From positions 47,947 through 92,760 of the forward strand of contig NZ_JAGGPS010000032.1 in the NCBI RefSeq assembly GCF_018613725.1: a DNA stretch of 44,814 bases, written 5' to 3'. A program made the translations under genes and the position numbers. The notes under the pieces are model-generated. The model was not told where the DNA came from. It did no database searches and saw only the letters and a program-made list of their open reading frames with translations. Below, piece after piece: positions 40,256 through 44,814 of this stretch (positions within the stretch are counted from its first letter, which is position 1; every line of letters starts with the position of its first letter). Source of the stretch: Hymenobacter sp. ISL-91. Lineage in GTDB: Bacteria; Bacteroidota; Bacteroidia; Cytophagales; Hymenobacteraceae.

Positions 40256-41194
40256 ATGGAGGCAGTGAAGCTGCTTTTGCAAGTTCCCAAACCACTCAAC
40301 GTGTCCAAACCGTATCTGCCGGCCATCTGCCGTTTGCTCCTCTGCCTGCTACCGCTGATAGCGGTGGGGCTGCCGGCTGATGCCCAGCGCCGCCTGCGCT
40401 ACACCAACTGGCAGCTGGTTTTTCTGGAAGACTTTGATACTTACCGCGACGTGGCCGACATGGCTGCCCGTTCGCCCTGGCAGTTCACGCCCGACCACGG
40501 CCCTACCCTCACCGGCAACCAGTACGAGGATGAGTACTACGACCAGGCCGCCGTTTCCTTGCGCGACGGCTACGCCTACCTCACAGCCCGACCGTTGCCC
40601 GAACCGCGCACGTTCGCCTTCAAGGTAGCCGACCGCGACACGCTCAAAAAGCTGCACTTCGAGTCGGGGTGGCTAAGCCTGAAACCTGAATTTGGGGCAA
40701 ACCGCACTTTAGGCGACACGGCGCGCTGGCCGGGTAACTATGGGTTTGAGTACGGCCTGTTCGAAATTCGCTGCCGGCTTGGCGGTGGTGCGGGCACCTG
40801 GCCGGCCTTCTGGCTGTTCAGCGGCCCCACCGAAATAGATGTGTTTGAAGGTGGTGACGGCCAAGAGTATTCCAACAATGTGCACTACAATAACGAGCAG
40901 CCTGCCCGTATCGCACAGGCCTCTTACCGCTCGCCCCCCTGGAAAGACCTGAGCGCCGACTTCCACACCTTTTCGGCTATCTGGACACCTATTGAAGTGA
41001 CATTCTACTTTGACGGCCGGTGGCTGCGAACCGTACCTGCCCGCCAAGTGCCCACCTTCCCGGCCCCGGCCAACGTTATTGTCAACCAGGCCGTAGTATC
41101 GTACGCCGATGTATCGACCTGGCCTATAGGCCCCAACGGCCCCTACAGCGCCCTGGTAGTAGACTATATAAAAGTGTATAAGCCCAGAAAGTAG
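40256..41194 (+). CDS. Glycoside hydrolase family 16 protein
   Basis: A 312-residue exported GH16 enzyme (laminarinase/beta-glucanase clan). After a long basic N-region a hydrophobic signal segment (YLPAICRLLLCLLPLIAVGL) ends at ADAQ, a likely signal peptidase site. The catalytic motif is TEIDVFEGG with E193 as nucleophile, D195, and E198 as acid/base. WPGNYGFEYGLFEIRCRL, AFWLFSG and the C-terminal DYIKVYKPRK are typical of the family. The ATG at 40256 is chosen as the closest upstream of the signal peptide. The exact beta-glucan substrate is not predictable. Confidence 0.92.
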   Translation: MEAVKLLLQVPKPLNVSKPYLPAICRLLLCLLPLIAVGLPADAQRRLRYTNWQLVFLEDFDTYRDVADMAARSPWQFTPDHGPTLTGNQYEDEYYDQAAVSLRDGYAYLTARPLPEPRTFAFKVADRDTLKKLHFESGWLSLKPEFGANRTLGDTARWPGNYGFEYGLFEIRCRLGGGAGTWPAFWLFSGPTEIDVFEGGDGQEYSNNVHYNNEQPARIAQASYRSPPWKDLSADFHTFSAIWTPIEVTFYFDGRWLRTVPARQVPTFPAPANVIVNQAVVSYADVSTWPIGPNGPYSALVVDYIKVYKPRK

Positions 41195-41215
41195 CGCTGG
41201 CTTACCCAGCCAGCT

Positions 41216-41261
41216 GCAAAAAAGCCCCAACGCCTCCGCATATAGCCGGGCATTGGGGCTT
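41216..41261 (-). terminator. Terminator between the GH16 and L,D-transpeptidase genes
   Basis: Stem AAGCCCCAA/TTGGGGCTT (41222-41230, 41253-41261) with the T6 tract on the minus strand. It serves the L,D-transpeptidase gene best. Confidence 0.75.
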
Positions 41262-41298
41262 GTAGTCTGACATTTTTCTGCGCCAGGAAGCAAACAGC

Positions 41299-42141
41299 CT
41301 AAATCATGGAGTTGCTGCCGAGTAAGGTGGTAATGGCCACGTCCTGGTTGAGATATTTGGACGAGTAGCCGGTATCGGGGCCGTTGATGAACATAGCCGT
41401 CTGACCGCCAATAGCTTCGATAATGGCGTCTTTTTGGTCCATGGGCAAGGCCGGGCAACCCAGGCTACGGCCCAGGCGGCCGTTCTGCCGGATAAACTCG
41501 TCGCTCACATAATCGGCCCCGTGCATTACAACGGAGCGCATGAGCGCATTGGTATTGTAGCCCTCATCGACGCCAGCCAGCTTGAGCGAGCGGCCGTGCT
41601 TGCCCACGTACTCACCTTCGGTTACGTAGAAACCCAGGCTGCTTTTATACGACTCGTTTTCGTTGGAAAAAGTCGTGGCCATGTTCTCGCCCGAGTTGCG
41701 GCCGTGGGCCACCAGCGTATGGAACTTCACCTGCTTGGCTTCCAGATCGAGCACCCAAAGGCGCTTTTCGGTGGAGGGCAGACTAAAATCGACGACGGTG
41801 AGCAGCTTCTTTTCACTGAGCTTATCAGTTTCTTCCAGATTGAGGTAGCCGGTCATAGCCTTTTCAAATACCTCGAAGGTCAGGCCCTGCTGCTCTACCT
41901 GCAGGTCGCGGTACAGGTCGTGCACCTTCTGCTCGAACACGGTGGCATTGGAAACTATCACTGGCGCAGGGGCTGGCAGCTGCATTCTGGAACCAGTGGC
42001 TGCCGCTTTGGAGCGCGTAACCGGCGCGGCCATGGGCGTGGCCATAAACAGGGCGGCCACGAAAGGCAGCACCTGCCGGACCAGGCGACGCGACTTCAAT
42101 TTGAGCCGCTGACGGCGAACCACACTTTTATTTTCCATCAT
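41299..42141 (-). CDS. Murein L,D-transpeptidase catalytic domain family protein
   Basis: A 280-residue exported protein of the YkuD_2 type (murein L,D-transpeptidase catalytic domain family). An N-terminal basic stretch and one hydrophobic segment (LVRQVLPFVAALFMATPMAA) act as signal or anchor. The catalytic region shows VVMHGADYVS and, after a short spacer, GRSLGCPAL with the nucleophilic cysteine. The substrate would be peptidoglycan stem peptides in the periplasm. Three starts are stacked (GTG 42144, ATG 42141, ATG 42138); the first ATG is used here. Confidence 0.9.
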   Translation of the reverse strand: MMENKSVVRRQRLKLKSRRLVRQVLPFVAALFMATPMAAPVTRSKAAATGSRMQLPAPAPVIVSNATVFEQKVHDLYRDLQVEQQGLTFEVFEKAMTGYLNLEETDKLSEKKLLTVVDFSLPSTEKRLWVLDLEAKQVKFHTLVAHGRNSGENMATTFSNENESYKSSLGFYVTEGEYVGKHGRSLKLAGVDEGYNTNALMRSVVMHGADYVSDEFIRQNGRLGRSLGCPALPMDQKDAIIEAIGGQTAMFINGPDTGYSSKYLNQDVAITTLLGSNSMI

Positions 42142-42449
42142 CACAGGTCGTTTCGGTTGCAGGATAGGGCGTTACGCGCCTGAAGCGCCCGGGTGCCTAT
42201 ATACGTAGCGCTGGCCTTTGCGGTTGAACGCGTGGTACAGGACCCTGGTACCTGCATAAACATAGCCCTAACCCGATAAATTCCCAGGCTTGGATGTAAG
42301 GGGCAAAGCACGACCAGTATACGGCAACACAACATCGGTATTTTACTATTTAAATACCGAATTTAGAACACCCCATTCTGTGCCTTACAGCCGGCACCGC
42401 CCTACAGATTTCTGCCGGCCAATTCTCAACCAATTCCCCCAATTCCCAC
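42142..42449. other. Intergenic stretch between divergent genes
   Basis: 308 bp between the L,D-transpeptidase (-) and amylase (+) genes. It holds one AT-rich palindrome (42336-42359). I see no exact TAnnTTTG box and no open frame of note. Confidence 0.6.
42336..42359 (+). promoter_or_regulatory. AT-rich palindrome upstream of the amylase, candidate operator
   Basis: CGGTATTT-N8-AAATACCG, a perfect 8-bp dyad, 90 bp before the amylase ATG. Position and symmetry suit a dimeric regulator, but no regulator gene is adjacent. Confidence 0.35.
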
Positions 42450-44735
42450 ATGCACACTTCTACCAATTCCTGGTGGCGCAAGCTTACGCTGGCCGCCGCT
42501 GCTCTTCTTGTATTAGGGGGCCATCCGGCCAAAGCCCAAAAAGTAGTTCTGCAGGGCTACTGGTGGGATTACTGGAACACCAACTACCCCAATGGCTGGG
42601 CCAACTACATTGCCCTGCTGGCCCCGCGCCTGAAAGCCATGGGCATTGATGCCGTCTGGCTGCCCCCCAGCATCAAAAACGGCAACCAGGGCAACGGCTA
42701 CTCGCCCTTCGACAACTACGACCTCGGCGACAAGTACCAGAAGGGCTTTACGGCCACCCGCCTCGGCAACAAAGACGAGCTGCTGCGGGCCGTGGCCGTG
42801 CTGCATGCCAACGGCATTGAGGTAGTGCAGGACATCGTGCTAAACCACAACGACGGGGCCGGCTCGCAAACCGGTGCCGGCGGCCAGGACCCGGCGGCCT
42901 GGGAAGACTTCACGACCAGCAAGTACAAGAACTTCCGGTACGCGAGCTACAGCAAGCCCGCCACCGACGAAACGGCCGCCAACTACCTGGCCCGCAACGG
43001 CCGCTTCCCGAAAAACTGGCAGAATTTCACGCCCAACCCCGGCAACAACTCCACTTCCGGCGACCAGAACCAGGTGCTGTTCGGCCCCGATATCAGCTAC
43101 TACAACGGCTCGTACGGGCAGAGCTCCAATGCCACCTTCAACCCGGCACAAGGGGCCGACTATATGCGCACCGGCCAGCGCAACTGGCTGGTTTGGTACA
43201 AGAAGCAGCAGGGCTTTGATGGGGTGCGGCTGGATGCCGTGAAGCACTTCCCCGAATTTGCCATGGAGGATTTCCTGTATAACCTACAAACCAATGCCGG
43301 CTGGGCCAGCGGCGGGGCCACCATGTACGCCGTGGGCGAATGGGTGGGCAGCAGCGGCCAGATGGACAGTTGGGTGGCCAGCGTGCAGAACCGCGCCGGC
43401 ACCTTCGACTTTTCGCTGCGCAACGCCTTGTACAGCATCGTGAGCGGGGGTGGTAACTTCGATATAGGCTCCTTGCCAGGCTATCAGCAGAATGCCCGTG
43501 TATTCAATATCAACGGCACATTCGTGCACCGCACCGTACCGTTTGTAAACAACCACGACACGTTCCGGCCCCAGGTAAGCGCAACGGGCAACTATACCGG
43601 CTGGAATTCGGGCTCGGAGCTGGCCCCGCACATCGACCCCTTCGACCCGCGCCTTTCGGCCGCGTATGCCGCCGCGCTGGCCGTTGATGGCTCGCCCCAG
43701 ATTTTCTTTGAAGACCTGTTCAATATCGGTAACACGGGCAAACGGTATTCGCACCAGCCCACCAGCACCGTCGACCTGCCCCAGCGCTCCGACATCGAGA
43801 ACCTGATTTGGTGCCACCAGAACCTGCGGTTCAAGGATGGCGCCTACAAAGTGCGCTGGCAGGCCGCCGACCACCTCGTGATTGAGCGGAGCACGAAGGC
43901 CATTATCGGCATCAACGACAATTTCAATGCCTGGCAGAACAGCACGGTCAGCACCGATTTTGCGCCCGGCACCGTGCTCAAGGACTACTCGGGGGCCAAT
44001 GGCACCACTACCGTTACGGTAAGCGGCTCCCAGACGGTCACCATCAACACGCCGCCCTGCAACGGCACGGCCGCCGGTGGCCGCCGCGGCTACTCGGTAT
44101 GGGCCCCCACGGGCATCGGCACCAACTACGTGCGGGCTGCTATGCCCACCACGCAGGAATGGGAGCTGGCCGACGATTTAGGCGACTCGCACCCTTCGTC
44201 GCTTAAACAGGGCGGGCAGCTGCCGGCCGCGTCTACGGCATACCGCACGGCGGGCCGCATCTATGTGCAATCGGGCAAAACGGTTACCTATACCCTCTTC
44301 CCAACCAATGCCACGCGCAGCCTGGCCGTGGAGCTGGTGAGCCCCTCCAACGCTATTCTGAGCAGCAAAACCGGCACCGGCAACCTCACCGGCACCTATT
44401 CGCCCACCGCCACCGGTTGGATTACGCTGCGGGCCAAGAACACCTCCACGGCCAACCCCGCTCAGCGCGCCTTCCTGAAAGCGACCTACACTGCCCCGGC
44501 CGTGCTCACGAGCGTTGCCCTGCGCGAAAGCGTGGTAACCAGCACGGCAATTTCGGCCGCCCCCTCCGGCACCGACCTGCTGGTGTACCCGAACCCCACC
44601 AGCGCCGGGCGCATCGACATGGTGCTCCAGACACCCCGCGACCTAAGTAGTCATGCAAAAGTAATCGTGTATTGTTTGCCGACGTTGGTTAAGACGTCTT
44701 CGAGTCGTTGGAGCAGGCTTTGGTCGGTGGCATAG
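42450..44735 (+). CDS. Secreted alpha-amylase (GH13), 3' end disrupted by an IS
   Basis: A GH13 alpha-amylase with signal peptide (KLTLAAAALLVLGGHPAKAQ). The (beta/alpha)8 domain shows GIDAVWLPP, DIVLNHN, GVRLDAVKH (nucleophile D262), YAVGEWVG (acid/base E297) and FVNNHDT (D370). A C-terminal beta domain and a linker region follow. The T9SS sorting domain starts (LLVYPNPTSAGRIDMVLQ) but is lost after PRDLS at about 44645, where an IS630-type end begins. The last 30 codons, up to the TAG, are IS sequence. The enzyme may remain active but probably cannot be exported by the type IX system. The rest of the native gene should lie beyond the IS. Confidence 0.88.
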   Translation: MHTSTNSWWRKLTLAAAALLVLGGHPAKAQKVVLQGYWWDYWNTNYPNGWANYIALLAPRLKAMGIDAVWLPPSIKNGNQGNGYSPFDNYDLGDKYQKGFTATRLGNKDELLRAVAVLHANGIEVVQDIVLNHNDGAGSQTGAGGQDPAAWEDFTTSKYKNFRYASYSKPATDETAANYLARNGRFPKNWQNFTPNPGNNSTSGDQNQVLFGPDISYYNGSYGQSSNATFNPAQGADYMRTGQRNWLVWYKKQQGFDGVRLDAVKHFPEFAMEDFLYNLQTNAGWASGGATMYAVGEWVGSSGQMDSWVASVQNRAGTFDFSLRNALYSIVSGGGNFDIGSLPGYQQNARVFNINGTFVHRTVPFVNNHDTFRPQVSATGNYTGWNSGSELAPHIDPFDPRLSAAYAAALAVDGSPQIFFEDLFNIGNTGKRYSHQPTSTVDLPQRSDIENLIWCHQNLRFKDGAYKVRWQAADHLVIERSTKAIIGINDNFNAWQNSTVSTDFAPGTVLKDYSGANGTTTVTVSGSQTVTINTPPCNGTAAGGRRGYSVWAPTGIGTNYVRAAMPTTQEWELADDLGDSHPSSLKQGGQLPAASTAYRTAGRIYVQSGKTVTYTLFPTNATRSLAVELVSPSNAILSSKTGTGNLTGTYSPTATGWITLRAKNTSTANPAQRAFLKATYTAPAVLTSVALRESVVTSTAISAAPSGTDLLVYPNPTSAGRIDMVLQTPRDLSSHAKVIVYCLPTLVKTSSSRWSRLWSVA

Positions 44736-44814
44736 TCTTGTGGCCTTATCCAGTAATGCTTGCAGCGGTGCCAGAGCAATTCGATGTGGTTGAGTTCGGG
44801 ACTGTAAGGGGGCA
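44646..44814 (-). mobile_element. IS630-family insertion sequence, left end only
   Basis: The reading frame of the amylase T9SS domain breaks near 44645, close to a TA that suits IS630-type target choice (TA at 44644-44645). From here to the window end the sequence encodes an IS630 transposase C-terminus on the minus strand. The exact terminal inverted repeat cannot be fixed from one end. Confidence 0.75.
44651..44812 (-). CDS. IS630-family transposase, C-terminal fragment (cut by window edge)
   Basis: The last 53 residues plus a TGA stop (44651-44653) read on the minus strand. PPYSPELNHIELLWHRCK is the hallmark of the third catalytic block of IS630/Tc1-type DDE transposases, with the catalytic acidic residue in the E-L-N-x-I-E core. 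The tail is QRLEDVLTNVGKQYTITFA. The N-terminal part lies beyond the window. The stop codon is only a few bases from the predicted IS end. Confidence 0.85.
   Translation of the reverse strand, partial: PPYSPELNHIELLWHRCKHYWIRPQDYATDQSLLQRLEDVLTNVGKQYTITFA

Overview
The window is 44.8 kb of a GC-rich member of the Bacteroidota, most likely a Hymenobacter-like genus. Four things support this. Many genes are preceded by the Bacteroidota -7 promoter element TAnnTTTG. Two secreted enzymes carry, or once carried, type IX secretion (Por) C-terminal domains. The tmRNA tag ends in YAMAA. The core gene order pheT / coiled-coil / zapA / rny is intact. Most of the window is ordinary chromosome, with short accessory insertions.

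Layout. 1-2.5 kb (minus): ispH, cmk, a hypothetical gene and a 52-residue lipoprotein. 2.5-7 kb: adenine deaminase (+), a single-domain response regulator (-), a cysteine synthase-family enzyme (-) and sucD (+). 7.1-9.5 kb (+): a three-gene, lower-GC sugar cassette (WbqC-like, ArnC-like glycosyltransferase, formyltransferase). 9.6-13.6 kb: two related outer-surface lipoproteins (-) flank a flavin disulfide oxidoreductase (+) and a hypothetical gene (+). 13.7-18.9 kb (minus): the pheT / coiled-coil / zapA / rny cluster, with a structured intergenic RNA candidate between zapA and rny. 19.1-28.4 kb: a T9SS-exported metalloprotease, a DUF1684 protein, radC, a membrane metallophosphoesterase, small exported proteins and a UvsE-type UV endonuclease. 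28.6-31.4 kb: tmRNA (-) and dnaX (+). 31.6-36.2 kb: an M16 peptidase and isocitrate dehydrogenase. 36.3-37.3 kb: a small accessory patch with an AT-rich deoxyribosyltransferase/TIR-like gene and an orphan MNT nucleotidyltransferase. 37.4-44.8 kb: an MscS channel, a DUF202 protein, an astacin-like protease, a GH16 glucanase, an L,D-transpeptidase and a secreted alpha-amylase whose sorting domain is cut by an IS630-type element running off the window.

The genes do not form one pathway. Recurrent themes are envelope and exported hydrolases (two zinc proteases, M16, GH16, GH13), DNA maintenance (radC, uvsE, dnaX), and central metabolism (sucD, icd). Intergenic spaces are rich in large inverted repeats, often with arms built from 7-bp AGCT-containing units, and in strong hairpin terminators.

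The observations most worth following are: an A10 run in dnaX that gives an immediate stop after a one-base slip, exactly where a gamma subunit would end; the AT-rich NDT/TIR-like gene beside an MNT gene with no HEPN partner; the ArnC/formyltransferase/WbqC trio; the zapA-rny intergenic RNA candidate; and the fresh IS interruption of the amylase.
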